From NCBI RefSeq assembly GCF_900104745.1, contig NZ_LT629732.1, positions 248,001 to 312,000 on the forward strand: a stretch of DNA of 64,000 nucleotides, written 5' to 3'. The translations under genes and the position numbers were made by a program. Numbering within the stretch: the first letter of the stretch is position 1; each line of letters starts with the position of its first letter. The stretch is from Actinopolymorpha singaporensis (GTDB lineage: Bacteria; Actinomycetota; Actinomycetes; Propionibacteriales; Actinopolymorphaceae). Of the stretch, positions 37,822 to 46,728 are shown piece after piece. The notes beneath the pieces were generated by a model, which saw nothing but the letters and a program-made list of their open reading frames with translations, ran no database searches and had not been told where the DNA came from.

Positions 37822-39273
37822 TCAGGCCGCGAGCAGCGCGGACCAGCGTTCGTGGTCGCGGGGTTCGTACGTGCGCAGGTCCTGGGTCCGCCGTACGACG
37901 TCCCTGGCCTCGGCGCGGTCGACGAGTACGCCGTGCGCACGGGCCTGGACGAGCAGGTTGCCCAGCGCCGTCGCCTCCACCGGCCCGGCGACCACGGGAA
38001 GCCCGCAGGCGTCCGCGGTGAGCTGGCAGAGCAGGGAGTTCTGCGCGCCGCCGCCGACGACGTGCACCACGTCCACCCGACGTCCGGACAGCCGCTGGGC
38101 GGCCGCCACGTTGCGCGCGTGGGCCAGCGCGAGGCTGTCCAGCACGCATCGGGTGACCTGGGCCGGCGTGGTCGGCTCGGGCTGGCCGGTGTCGCGGCAG
38201 TGGGCGCGGATCCGTTCGGGCATGTCGCCGGGCGCCAGGAAGTCCGGGGACTCCGCGTCCACCACGCTGCGCAGCGGCGGCTCGGCCTCGGCGTCGGCGA
38301 GGAGCCGGGCCAGGCCGACCGGCCGGCCCTCGTCCCGCCAGGTGCGCATGCTCTCCTGCAGCAGCCACAGCCCCATCACGTTGCGCAGGTAACGGATCGT
38401 CCCGTCGACGCCGACCTCGTTGGTGAAGTTGGCCGCCAGGCCGGCCGCCGACAGCACCGGCGAGCCGAGCTCCATGCCCACCAGTGACCAGGTGCCACAG
38501 GAGACGTAGGCGAAGTGGCCGTCGTGCGCCGGGACCGCCGCGACCGCCGACGCGGTGTCGTGCGAGGCCACCGTGGTGACCCAGACGTCGCGGGAGACGC
38601 CGAGCGGCCCCCGCAGCTGCGACCGGATCGGCCCGAGCAGGTCGCCGGGCTCGCGCAGCGGCGGGAGCAGCCGGCGGGGCAGGCCGAGCCGGCGGACGAG
38701 GTCTTCGGACCACGTGCGGCCCCGGACGTCGTACAGCTGGGTGGTGGAGGCGTTCGTGCGTTCGGCACCGATCCGTCCGGTGAGCCGGTGACAGATCAGG
38801 TCCGGCATCAACAGCATCGTGCGTGCCTTCCGCAGCGTCGCCGGATCCTCGGCCAGCAGCTGGTAGGCGGTGTTGAATCCCATGAACTGCACGCCGGTGG
38901 TGGCGTAGAGGGTGCGGTCGCCGACGTCGGCGCGTACCCGCTCCATGATCCCGTCGGTACGGGAGTCACGGTAGTGAACCGGTGGCGCGAGAAGCCGCTC
39001 GGCCTCGTCCAGCAGACCGTAGTCGACGCCCCACGAGTCGATGCCGACCGACGTCACGCCGCGTTCGCCGGCCTCGCGGATCCCGGCGAGAATCCCGCGC
39101 CACAACGAAGGAAGGTTCCATGACAACCGGCCGTTGACATCGACCGGTTCGTTGGGAAACCGGTGGACGACCTCGGTGTCGAGGTGGTCCGGGCCCACCG
39201 TGCCGACCAGCACGCGCCCGCTGGACGCGCCCAGGTCGACCGCGGCGGCCCGAAGTCGCACGTCGTCGCTCAT
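37822..39273 (-). CDS. rhaB: L-rhamnulokinase
   Basis: A 483-residue FGGY kinase that phosphorylates L-rhamnulose at C1. The N-terminal AAVDLGASSGRVLVG, the GIDSWGVDYGLLD segment and the C-terminal HVVGGGAQNSLLCQLTADACG are diagnostic of RhaB. It follows rhaDE by 52 bp, with GGAAGGG upstream of ATG 39273, and completes a pathway with rhaI and rhaDE. Confidence 0.95.
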   Translation of the reverse strand: MSDDVRLRAAAVDLGASSGRVLVGTVGPDHLDTEVVHRFPNEPVDVNGRLSWNLPSLWRGILAGIREAGERGVTSVGIDSWGVDYGLLDEAERLLAPPVHYRDSRTDGIMERVRADVGDRTLYATTGVQFMGFNTAYQLLAEDPATLRKARTMLLMPDLICHRLTGRIGAERTNASTTQLYDVRGRTWSEDLVRRLGLPRRLLPPLREPGDLLGPIRSQLRGPLGVSRDVWVTTVASHDTASAVAAVPAHDGHFAYVSCGTWSLVGMELGSPVLSAAGLAANFTNEVGVDGTIRYLRNVMGLWLLQESMRTWRDEGRPVGLARLLADAEAEPPLRSVVDAESPDFLAPGDMPERIRAHCRDTGQPEPTTPAQVTRCVLDSLALAHARNVAAAQRLSGRRVDVVHVVGGGAQNSLLCQLTADACGLPVVAGPVEATALGNLLVQARAHGVLVDRAEARDVVRRTQDLRTYEPRDHERWSALLAA

Positions 39274-39325
39274 CCCCCAGCCCTTCCGTAAGCCGTGCCT
39301 GCCTGTCGTGGAAGCCGGTCCTCCC

Positions 39326-41359
39326 TCAGCGCAGGAAGGCCGCGGCCACCCCGCTGTCCACCGGGATGTGCAGACCGGTGGTCTGGGCCAGGTCGCCGGC
39401 GGTGAGCGCGACCACCGCCGCGGCGACGTGTTCGGGCAGCACCTCCTTCTTCAGCAGGGTGCGCTGGGCGTAGTACTCGCCGAGTTTCTCCTCCGGTACG
39501 CCGTACACCGCGGCCCGCTGCGCACCCCACCCGGAGGCGAAGATGCCGGAACCGCGCACCACGCCGTCGGGATTGATGCCGTTCACCCGGATGCCGTGCT
39601 CGCCGAGTTCGGCCGCGAGCAACCGCACCTGGTGGGCCTGGTCGGCCTTCGCCGCGCCGTAGGCGACGTTGTTGGGACCGGCGAAGACGCCGTTCTTGCT
39701 GGAGATGTAGATGATGTCGCCGCCGAGTCCCTGCGCGATCATCGCCGCCGCGGCCGCCCGGGACACCAGGAAGGACCCGCGGGCCATCACCCGGTGCTGC
39801 ACGTCCCAGTCGGCGGTGGTCGTCTCCAGCAGCGGCCTGGAGATCGACAGGCCCGCGTTGTTGACGACCAGGTCCACTCCGCCGAAGGCCAGCGCCGCCT
39901 CGTCAAGCGCGGCTTGCACCTGCTCCTCGTCGGTGACGTCAACGGACACGGGTACGGCGACGTCGGTGCCGCCGATGCCCTTGGCGACCTCCGCGGCGGC
40001 CTCGGTGTTCAGGTCGGCGACAACAACACAGGCGCCCTCGGCGGCGAGGCGTTCGGCGATGGCCCGTCCGATCCCCGACCCGGCGCCGGTGACGAACGCG
40101 ACCCGCGTGGCCAGCGGCTTCGGCTTGGGCATACGGGCCAGCTTGGCCTCCTCCAGTGCCCAGTACTCGATCCGGAACTTCTCGCGTTCCTCGATCGGGC
40201 GGTAGGTGGAGATCGCCTCCGCACCACGCATGACGTTGATGGCGTTGACGTAGAACTCCCCCGCCACCCGGGCGGTCTGCTTGTCCTTGCCGAAGCTGAA
40301 CATCCCGACACCCGGCACCAGCACGATGGCCGGGTCCGCGCCGCGCATGGCCGGCGTGGCGTCGTCGGCGTACCGCTCGTAGTAGGCGCGGTAGTCGTCG
40401 CGGTAGGCCGCATGCAGGGCGCGCAGCCGCTCCTCCACCTCCGCCAGCGGTGCGGTCGCCGGCAGGTCGAGCACCAGCGGACGCACCTTCGTACGCAGGA
40501 AGTGGTCGGGACAGGAGGTGCCGAGCGCGGCGAGGCGGGGGTGGTGCTCGCGGGCCACGAAGTCGAGCACCGCGTCGCTGTCGGTGTAGTGGCCGACCTG
40601 CGGGCGGTCGGTCGAGGCGAGGCCGCGAATCAGCGGTGCGAGCGCCGCCGCCCGGGCCCGGCGCTCCTCCGGCGGCATCGGCTCGTACCCCGCCACCACC
40701 GGGCCGAACGGATCGGGCCTGCCGTTGCGCTCGATGTACGCCTGGCAGGCCCGGATGATCTCCAGCGCGTGTTCCTCGCACTCCTGCGACGTCGCACCCC
40801 ACGCGGTGATGCCGTGCCCGCCGAGCACCACACCGATCGCCTCCGGGTGCTCGGCGTGGATCCGGGCGATGTCCAGCCCCAGCTGGAATCCCGGCCGCCG
40901 CCACGGCACCCAGGCCACCCGGTCGCCGAAGCACTCCTTGGTGAGCGCCTCCCCGTCGGCCGCGGCGGCGAACGCGATCCCGGCGTCGGGATGCAGGTGG
41001 TCCACGTGCGGGGCGTCCACCAGGCCGTGCATCGCGGTGTCGATCGAGGGAGCCGCTCCGCCCTTGCCGTGCAGGCAGAAGTCGAACGCGGCCACCATCT
41101 CGTCCTCGCGTTCGACACCGGGATAGACGTCGACCAGCGCCCGCATCCGGTCCAGCCGCAGCACCGCCAGCCCGGCCTCGGTGAGTGTGCCGAGGTCGCC
41201 GCCGGAGCCCTTCACCCACAGCAGTTCGACGTCGGACCCGGTCACCGGGTCGGGTTCGGCACCCTTGCAGGACGCGTTTCCGCCCGCGTAGTTGGTGATC
41301 GTCGGGTCGGCGCCGAGCCGGTGGCTGCGCTCGATCAGCTGGGCGACCTCAGGGTGCAT
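39326..41359 (-). CDS. rhaDE: Bifunctional rhamnulose-1-phosphate aldolase / lactaldehyde dehydrogenase
   Basis: A 677-residue fusion. Residues 1-~410 are a class II aldolase/adducin-type domain (YAGGNASCKG start, DHLHPDAGIA and GGHGITAWG zinc-site histidines) that splits L-rhamnulose-1-phosphate to dihydroxyacetone phosphate and L-lactaldehyde. Residues ~420-677 are an SDR domain (VTGAGSGIGRA; YGAAK catalytic pair) that oxidises the lactaldehyde. This YuxG-type fusion is the usual actinobacterial/Bacillus solution. GAGGAGAGG precedes ATG 41359. It lies between rhaI and rhaB with ~50-bp gaps. Confidence 0.95.
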   Translation of the reverse strand: MHPEVAQLIERSHRLGADPTITNYAGGNASCKGAEPDPVTGSDVELLWVKGSGGDLGTLTEAGLAVLRLDRMRALVDVYPGVEREDEMVAAFDFCLHGKGGAAPSIDTAMHGLVDAPHVDHLHPDAGIAFAAAADGEALTKECFGDRVAWVPWRRPGFQLGLDIARIHAEHPEAIGVVLGGHGITAWGATSQECEEHALEIIRACQAYIERNGRPDPFGPVVAGYEPMPPEERRARAAALAPLIRGLASTDRPQVGHYTDSDAVLDFVAREHHPRLAALGTSCPDHFLRTKVRPLVLDLPATAPLAEVEERLRALHAAYRDDYRAYYERYADDATPAMRGADPAIVLVPGVGMFSFGKDKQTARVAGEFYVNAINVMRGAEAISTYRPIEEREKFRIEYWALEEAKLARMPKPKPLATRVAFVTGAGSGIGRAIAERLAAEGACVVVADLNTEAAAEVAKGIGGTDVAVPVSVDVTDEEQVQAALDEAALAFGGVDLVVNNAGLSISRPLLETTTADWDVQHRVMARGSFLVSRAAAAAMIAQGLGGDIIYISSKNGVFAGPNNVAYGAAKADQAHQVRLLAAELGEHGIRVNGINPDGVVRGSGIFASGWGAQRAAVYGVPEEKLGEYYAQRTLLKKEVLPEHVAAAVVALTAGDLAQTTGLHIPVDSGVAAAFLR

Positions 41360-41410
41360 GCTGGCCTCTCCTCGACATCTGTGGGTGTGCGGTGGTCGCG
41401 ACCGTGGAGG

Positions 41411-42583
41411 TCAGGCGCCCCAACCGGCGGCCTGGCCGCCGCGGCGTTCCTCGCGTACGCGCTCGGCGTGGCCGGTTCGGCGGTAGGCGGCGATCGGGTC
41501 GGGGTCGAGACCGAGCTCCTCGCGAACCTCCTTCAGCAGCGGCCGGACGTCGTTGTTGTAGGCGTCCATCAACACGGCGTTCGCGCCGAGCACGTCCCCC
41601 TCGCGCTGCGCGACGGCGAGCGCGTCGGCGTCCACCAGCAGCGCCTTGGCGGTGGCCTCCTGGACGTTCATGATCGACCGGATCATCGCCGGCACCTTCG
41701 GCTCGAGGTTGTGGCACTGGTCGAGCATGAACGCGATGTCGGCCGACTCCTCCAGGGCACCGGCCTGCACGATCTCGTGCATGATGCGGAACAGCTGGAA
41801 CGGGTCGGCGGCACCCACCATCAGGTCGTCGTCGGCGTAGAACCTGCTGTTGAAGTGGAACCCGCCGAGCTTCCCCTGCCGGAGCAGGAACGCCACGATG
41901 AACTCGATGTTCGTCCCCGGCGCGTGGTGGCCGGTGTCGACCAGCACCTGCGCCCGCTCGCCGAGGGTGACGCAGTGTGCGTACGACGTTCCCCAGTCGG
42001 GGATGTCGGTGGCGTAGAACGCCGGCTCGAAGAACTTGTACTCCACCAGCATCCGCTGGTCCGCACCCAACCGGTCGTACGCCGCCGACAGCGCCTCGGC
42101 GAGCCGGTCCTGGCGGGCGCTCAGCGAGTCCTGCCCGGGATAGTTGATCCCGTCGGCGAACCAGAGGCTGAGGATCGAGGAGCCGGTGGCGTCCATGATG
42201 TCGACGCACTCCAACAGGTGGGCAAGCGCCTTCTTGCGTACGGCAGGGTCGGGGTTGCAGACGCTGCCGAGCCGGTAGTCGTCCTCCTGGAAGACGTTGG
42301 GGTTGATCGCCCCGAGCCGGATGCCGGCGTTCTTCGCGTGCGCGGCGAGGTCGGCGTAGTCGTCCACCTTGTCCCACGGGATGTGCAGCGCCACGCTCGG
42401 CGCGACCCCGGTGAGCTTGTGGACCAGTGCGGCGTCGTCGACCTTCTCGTAGGCGTTGCGCGGGATGCCTTCCTGCGCGAACACCTTGAACCTGGTGCCG
42501 GAGTTGCCGTACGCCCAGGATGGGGTCTCGATCTGCTGCGCGCGCAGGGCGGACTTGACAGTCTCGATCGTGGTGGCGGCCAT
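41411..42583 (-). CDS. rhaI: L-rhamnose isomerase
   Basis: A 390-residue sugar isomerase of the RhaI (Pseudomonas stutzeri-type) class, converting L-rhamnose to L-rhamnulose in a metal-dependent TIM barrel. Characteristic are LSLWFADGINYPGQDS, EYKFFEPAFYATDIPDWG with metal ligand glutamate, and VDTGHHAPGTNIEFI. Two in-frame ATGs (42592, 42583) exist; 42583 is preferred because GGGAG lies 9 nt upstream. It begins 25 bp after rhaM. Confidence 0.95.
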   Translation of the reverse strand: MAATTIETVKSALRAQQIETPSWAYGNSGTRFKVFAQEGIPRNAYEKVDDAALVHKLTGVAPSVALHIPWDKVDDYADLAAHAKNAGIRLGAINPNVFQEDDYRLGSVCNPDPAVRKKALAHLLECVDIMDATGSSILSLWFADGINYPGQDSLSARQDRLAEALSAAYDRLGADQRMLVEYKFFEPAFYATDIPDWGTSYAHCVTLGERAQVLVDTGHHAPGTNIEFIVAFLLRQGKLGGFHFNSRFYADDDLMVGAADPFQLFRIMHEIVQAGALEESADIAFMLDQCHNLEPKVPAMIRSIMNVQEATAKALLVDADALAVAQREGDVLGANAVLMDAYNNDVRPLLKEVREELGLDPDPIAAYRRTGHAERVREERRGGQAAGWGA

Positions 42584-42608
42584 GCCCTTCATCTCCCGTC
42601 CAGCCGGC

Positions 42609-42929
42609 TCAGTCGAGGTGGAAGACCTCGGTGAGCGGTCGCATGTCGGTGTCGGCGCTGCCCGACTCCAGGTCCTCGAAGAAATCCGCCATCTCACTTT
42701 GCCAGCGGCGGTTGATCTCCCGCTCCGCCATGCCCGCCTTGGCCGCCTCGAAGTCCTCGGTCTCGAGATAGCCGACCAGCAGACCGTCGTCGGTCAGGAA
42801 GAGCGAGTAGTTGTGCCATCCGGTCTCCCGCAGCGCCTGCTGCATCTCCGGCCAGACGGCTCGGTGGCGTTGTCGGTACTCGTCCAGGCGGTCAGGCTTG
42901 ACCCGCAGCAGAAAGCACACCCGTCGCAC
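42609..42929 (-). CDS. rhaM: L-rhamnose mutarotase
   Basis: A 106-residue RhaM/DUF718 protein that interconverts L-rhamnose anomers. It contains the RVKPDRLDEYRQRHRAVWPEM motif and HNYSLFL with the active-site histidine/tyrosine. The GTG at 42929 follows AGAGGCGG and gives the normal family length; an upstream ATG at 42950 would add seven residues without a better site. First gene of the rhamnose operon. Confidence 0.93.
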   Translation of the reverse strand: MRRVCFLLRVKPDRLDEYRQRHRAVWPEMQQALRETGWHNYSLFLTDDGLLVGYLETEDFEAAKAGMAEREINRRWQSEMADFFEDLESGSADTDMRPLTEVFHLD

Positions 42930-43037
42930 GGCACCGCCTCTCGTCGTCATGTCGTTGTCGTGGTCGAACTTCCCGGTGGATCCCGTGGGCCGTTCGGGTG
43001 GTCGGCTCGTGCGGTCGAAAGGGTCGAAACGGTCGAC

Positions 43038-43049
43038 TGAATCGTTTCA
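43038..43049. promoter_or_regulatory. LacI-type operator of the rhamnose operon
   Basis: TGAATCGTTTCA is a CG-centred near-palindrome (10 of 12 positions symmetric), the form bound by LacI-family repressors. It lies 3 bp downstream of the -10 element, over the predicted start of transcription. No LacI gene is in the window, so the regulator is encoded elsewhere. Confidence 0.65.
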
Positions 43050-43052
43050 CGG

Positions 43053-43082
43053 ATGGTAGGGACCTGCCGGGAACGCGGTCAA
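43053..43082 (-). promoter_or_regulatory. Promoter of the rhamnose operon
   Basis: On the minus strand TTGACC (43082-43077) and TACCAT (43058-43053) are separated by 18 bp, a good sigma-70-type match. It gives a leader of ~115 nt before rhaM. The rest of the 43083-43373 gap shows no further gene. Confidence 0.65.
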
Positions 43083-43373
43083 CGACCGGGTCCCGGGCCG
43101 GACAGGCCGGTTCCGGAACGCTCGGAATCAGCGTTGCTCGCCGCCCCGTCGCGTCCTGGTCGCGGCCCGTCGCGGGATCACTGCGGTCCGCTGCCGGAGG
43201 TCCACCAACCGTGTGCGATTCGTCGCCGAACTGGAGGTGAGTGCTCCCAGCGGTGAGCTAGTGCGCAAGAAAACGCATTCGCCTGGCACCATCGGGAGCG
43301 GACCACTGACGACCGGTGGGCGGCGCCGGATCATCCGGACGCCGAGCGCCCCACCCGCGACACCTGGGAGCAC

Positions 43374-44678
43374 ATGGTGACCGAGGAAACCCTTCCGACG
43401 ACCGGGCGGCCGGTGACGATCGCCATCCTGGGTGCCGGCAACCGCGGCTCGGTCTACTCCCGGTGGGTGGCCGCCAATCCCGACCGGGCCAGGGTGGTGG
43501 CGGTCGCCGAGCCGCGCGACTACCAGCGCAAGACCCTCGCCGAACTCCACGGCGTCCCCCCCGAGCGCACCTTCTCGTCCTGGGCCGACCTGGTGGCCGC
43601 CGGCGACGCCGGCAAGCTGGCCGACGCGGCCGTCGTCGCCACCCAGGACAACGACCACGTCGAGCCGGCCACCCGGCTGGCCGAGCAGGGCTACCACCTG
43701 CTGGTGGAGAAGCCGATGGCGCCGACCGAGGAGGGCTGCCGGGCGCTCCTGGACGCGGTCCAGCGCACCGGCGTGATGCTCGCCGTCTGCCACGTGCTCC
43801 GCTACACGCCGTACACCCAGCTGCTCAAGGAGGTGCTGGACTCCGGCCGGATCGGCGAGATCATGAGCATCCAGCACCTGGAGCCGGTGGGCTACTGGCA
43901 CCAGGCGCACTCCTACGTACGCGGCAACTGGCGGCGCGAGGACGAGTCGTCGTCCATGCTGCTGGCGAAGTCCTGCCACGACATCGACTGGATCCGTTAC
44001 GTCGTCGGCGCGCCGATCGAGAAGGTGTCGAGCTTCGGCCGGCTGTCGTACTTCAAGCGGGAGAACCAGCCCGCCGGCGCCGCCGACCGCTGCCTGGACT
44101 GCGCGGTGGAGCCCACCTGCGCCTACTCCGCCAAGAAGCTCTACCTCGGCATGATCAAGCGGGGCGAGACCGGCTGGCCGCTGCACACCGTCACCAACGA
44201 CATCACCGAGGAGGGCGTCACCAAGGCGCTGGCCGAGGGTCCGTACGGCCGGTGCGTGTGGGCCTGCGACAACGACGTGGTCGACCACCAGGTCGTCTCG
44301 ATGGAGTTCGCGGGCGGGGCCACCGGCACCTTCACGATGACCGGGTTCGCGGAGAAGGGCCACCGGCGTACGCAGATCTTCGGTACGCAGGGCACCGTCG
44401 ACTGCGACGGCGAACACGTGACGGTCTTCGACTTCCTCACCGACCGGACCGAGGTGCTGTCCGTGCCGCCGACCGGACACGACGCGGGCTCGGGCCACGG
44501 CGGCGGCGACGCCGGCCTGATGGACTCCTTCACCGCCGCGCTGGCGGCGGGTGATCCGTCGCTGATCAGGTCGGGTGGGCTGGAGTCGCTGGAGACCCAC
44601 CTCGCGGTCTTCGCCGCCGAACGCGCCCGGCACGCGGGCTCGGTCGAGCCGGTCGACGTCCCTGCCGCCCGCGGCTGA
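43374..44678 (+). CDS. Gfo/Idh/MocA family oxidoreductase
   Basis: A 434-residue intact member: N-terminal NAD(P) fold (AILGAGNRGSVYSRW), the catalytic LVEKPMAP (lysine near residue 111), and the C-terminal domain with HDIDWIRYVVG and a CLDCAVEPTCAYSAKKLY segment. The Cys-containing subgroup is frequent in sugar-utilising actinomycetes; the substrate is unknown. GGGAG precedes the ATG. It is divergent from the rhamnose operon, so co-regulation is possible but not shown. Confidence 0.87.
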   Translation: MVTEETLPTTGRPVTIAILGAGNRGSVYSRWVAANPDRARVVAVAEPRDYQRKTLAELHGVPPERTFSSWADLVAAGDAGKLADAAVVATQDNDHVEPATRLAEQGYHLLVEKPMAPTEEGCRALLDAVQRTGVMLAVCHVLRYTPYTQLLKEVLDSGRIGEIMSIQHLEPVGYWHQAHSYVRGNWRREDESSSMLLAKSCHDIDWIRYVVGAPIEKVSSFGRLSYFKRENQPAGAADRCLDCAVEPTCAYSAKKLYLGMIKRGETGWPLHTVTNDITEEGVTKALAEGPYGRCVWACDNDVVDHQVVSMEFAGGATGTFTMTGFAEKGHRRTQIFGTQGTVDCDGEHVTVFDFLTDRTEVLSVPPTGHDAGSGHGGGDAGLMDSFTAALAAGDPSLIRSGGLESLETHLAVFAAERARHAGSVEPVDVPAARG

Positions 44679-44700
44679 CGTTCTCCTTCTCTCACCGGCC

Positions 44701-44735
44701 CAGGGCTGGTCCTGGCGGAGCCTCGACCAGCCCTG
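44701..44735 (+). terminator. Hairpin after Gfo/Idh/MocA gene
   Basis: An 11-bp perfect stem (CAGGGCTGGTC/GACCAGCCCTG) with a 13-nt loop, between the oxidoreductase and S9 peptidase genes. Confidence 0.6.
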
Positions 44736-44759
44736 CGGCGGCTACTACAGTCCGGCGGC

Positions 44760-46709
44760 ATGAAGCCTGCTGATCTTGGCCTGGTGCGTACTCCCGGCCC
44801 GCCTACTCTCTCCCCGGACGGGCGCACCGCCGTCGTGGCCGTCACCCGGCTCGACCTCGAAGCCGACGCCTACCGCGCCCAGCTGTGGACCGTGCCGACC
44901 GACGGCGCCGAGCCCGCCCGGCCGCTCACCCACGGCTGGAGCGACCAGGCGCCGTCCTTCTCCCCCGACGGGCGGTGGCTGGCGTTCCTGCGCGCGGCCG
45001 GGAAGAGCGGCAAGGAAGCGAGGCCGCAGCTGTACGTCATGCCCACCGACGGCGGCGACGCGCGGCCGGTGACCACGGTCGAGCACCACCCGCTCGGCGC
45101 CGGCGCACCGGTCTGGAGCCCGGACTCGACCCGGATCGCCTACGTCGCGAGGGTTCCCGACGAGGGCCGCTACGGCACCCGGGAGGACGTCGCGCCCGAG
45201 CAGGAGCCGCCGCGCCGGATCACCAGCCTGCGGTACCGCCTGGACGGCGTGGGCTTCGTCCTCGACCGGCGGCCGCAGGTCTTCGTCGTCGACCCGTTCC
45301 ACGACGGGCCGGCACCGGTGCAGGTGACCTCGGGCGACTTCGACCACGCCGACGTCGCGTGGAGCCCCGACTCCAGCCTGCTGGCGTTCACCAGTGCGCG
45401 CCACGACGGCCGGGACCGCGACCTGCGTGGCGACGTGTTCGTGTGTACGCCGGACGGCAAGGACCCGCGCCAGCTCACCGACACCACGCTCAGCGTGAGC
45501 CAGCCGGCGTTCGGGCCGGACGGTCGTACGGTGTACTTCCTCGGCAGCGAGGTCGGCCCGAGCGGGCTGGACTTCGTGGCCCGCCACACCGGGCTGTACG
45601 CGGTGCCCGCCGACGCGGCCGAGGGCACCCCGACCCGGCTCACCCCGGGCGAGACCCACCACCACGGCGACAGCACCGGGCGTACGGTCGTCACCGCGGA
45701 CGGCGTGCTGTTCGGCAACGAGAACCGCGGCGCCGTGGATCTGTTGCTGGTCCCGTTCGACGGCGGTGAGCCCCGCCTGGTGTTGGGCGGGCAGCGGCAG
45801 GCCGTCGGCTTCGACGCGGCTGCCGGAGTGGTGGTGGCCAGCGTCACCACGGGCGACAGCGCCGGTGAGCTCGTCGCCGTCAGCGACGGGACCGAGCGTG
45901 CCCTCACCGCCTTCGGATCGGAGCTGGCGCGAACCGGGCGGGTGCGCGTCCCGGAGGAGCTCGACGCCACCGCACCGGACGGCTACCCCGTGCACGGTTG
46001 GCTCGTCCGGCCCGAGGGGCCCGGCCCGCACCCGGTCCTGCTGCTGATCCACGGCGGTCCGTTCGCGCAGTACGGCTGGACGCTGCTGGACGAGGCGCAG
46101 GTCTACGCCGGAGCGGGCTACGCGGTGGTGATGGGCAACCCACGCGGCTCCTCCGGCTACGGCCAGGCACACGGCGCCGCCATCCGGTACGACGTCGGCG
46201 AGCGTTCCGCGGCCGACCTGCACGCGCTCCTGGACCATGCCCTGGCCACCCGACCGGACCTCGACGCGGACCGGATCGGTGTGATGGGCGGGTCGCACGG
46301 CGGCTTCATGACCACCTGGCTGGCCGGGCACTCCGACAGGTTCCGGGCGGCGATCAGCGAACGCGCGGTCAACGCGCCGGACAGCTTCACCGGCTCCAGC
46401 GACATCGGGTGGTACTTCGCCGAGCAGTACTACGGCGACGCCGACCTACGTGCCCGGCGGTCCCCGCTGGCCGCCGCCGACGACATCTCGATCCCGATGC
46501 TGATCATCCACTCCGAGCACGACTGGCGGTGCCCGGTCGAACAGGCACAGCGACTGTTCGTGGCACTGAAGCTGCGGGGCGTGGAGACCGAGTTGCTCCT
46601 CTTCCCCGGCGAGGGACACGAGCTGTCCCGGTCGGGCCTGCCCAGCCACCGGATAGCCCGCTTCGACGCCATCCTCGACTGGTGGGAACGCCACCTGCGG
46701 ACCAGTTGA
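44760..46709 (+). CDS. S9 family acylaminoacyl-peptidase-like serine peptidase
   Basis: A 649-residue peptidase: N-terminal propeller with repeated WSPDS/FSPDGRWLAF TolB-like motifs (residues ~10-370) and a C-terminal hydrolase with nucleophile GGSHGG (Ser ~512), acid in HSEHDWRCP (Asp ~588) and GEGHELS (His ~620). This order is the S9C/DPP-acylaminoacyl class. No signal peptide is seen, so it is probably cytosolic. It is the second S9 peptidase in the window and unrelated in sequence class to the S9A at 14202. Confidence 0.92.
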   Translation: MKPADLGLVRTPGPPTLSPDGRTAVVAVTRLDLEADAYRAQLWTVPTDGAEPARPLTHGWSDQAPSFSPDGRWLAFLRAAGKSGKEARPQLYVMPTDGGDARPVTTVEHHPLGAGAPVWSPDSTRIAYVARVPDEGRYGTREDVAPEQEPPRRITSLRYRLDGVGFVLDRRPQVFVVDPFHDGPAPVQVTSGDFDHADVAWSPDSSLLAFTSARHDGRDRDLRGDVFVCTPDGKDPRQLTDTTLSVSQPAFGPDGRTVYFLGSEVGPSGLDFVARHTGLYAVPADAAEGTPTRLTPGETHHHGDSTGRTVVTADGVLFGNENRGAVDLLLVPFDGGEPRLVLGGQRQAVGFDAAAGVVVASVTTGDSAGELVAVSDGTERALTAFGSELARTGRVRVPEELDATAPDGYPVHGWLVRPEGPGPHPVLLLIHGGPFAQYGWTLLDEAQVYAGAGYAVVMGNPRGSSGYGQAHGAAIRYDVGERSAADLHALLDHALATRPDLDADRIGVMGGSHGGFMTTWLAGHSDRFRAAISERAVNAPDSFTGSSDIGWYFAEQYYGDADLRARRSPLAAADDISIPMLIIHSEHDWRCPVEQAQRLFVALKLRGVETELLLFPGEGHELSRSGLPSHRIARFDAILDWWERHLRTS

Positions 46710-46728
46710 TCCCCCGGGCGGTCGGCGG

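Noticed and set aside
39041-42634. Plus-strand open frame of over 1,100 codons across the rhamnose operon
   Set aside because: It is antisense to rhaDE, rhaI and part of rhaB, has a His/Arg/Gly-rich composition with no motifs, and arises from the high GC content that suppresses stop codons.
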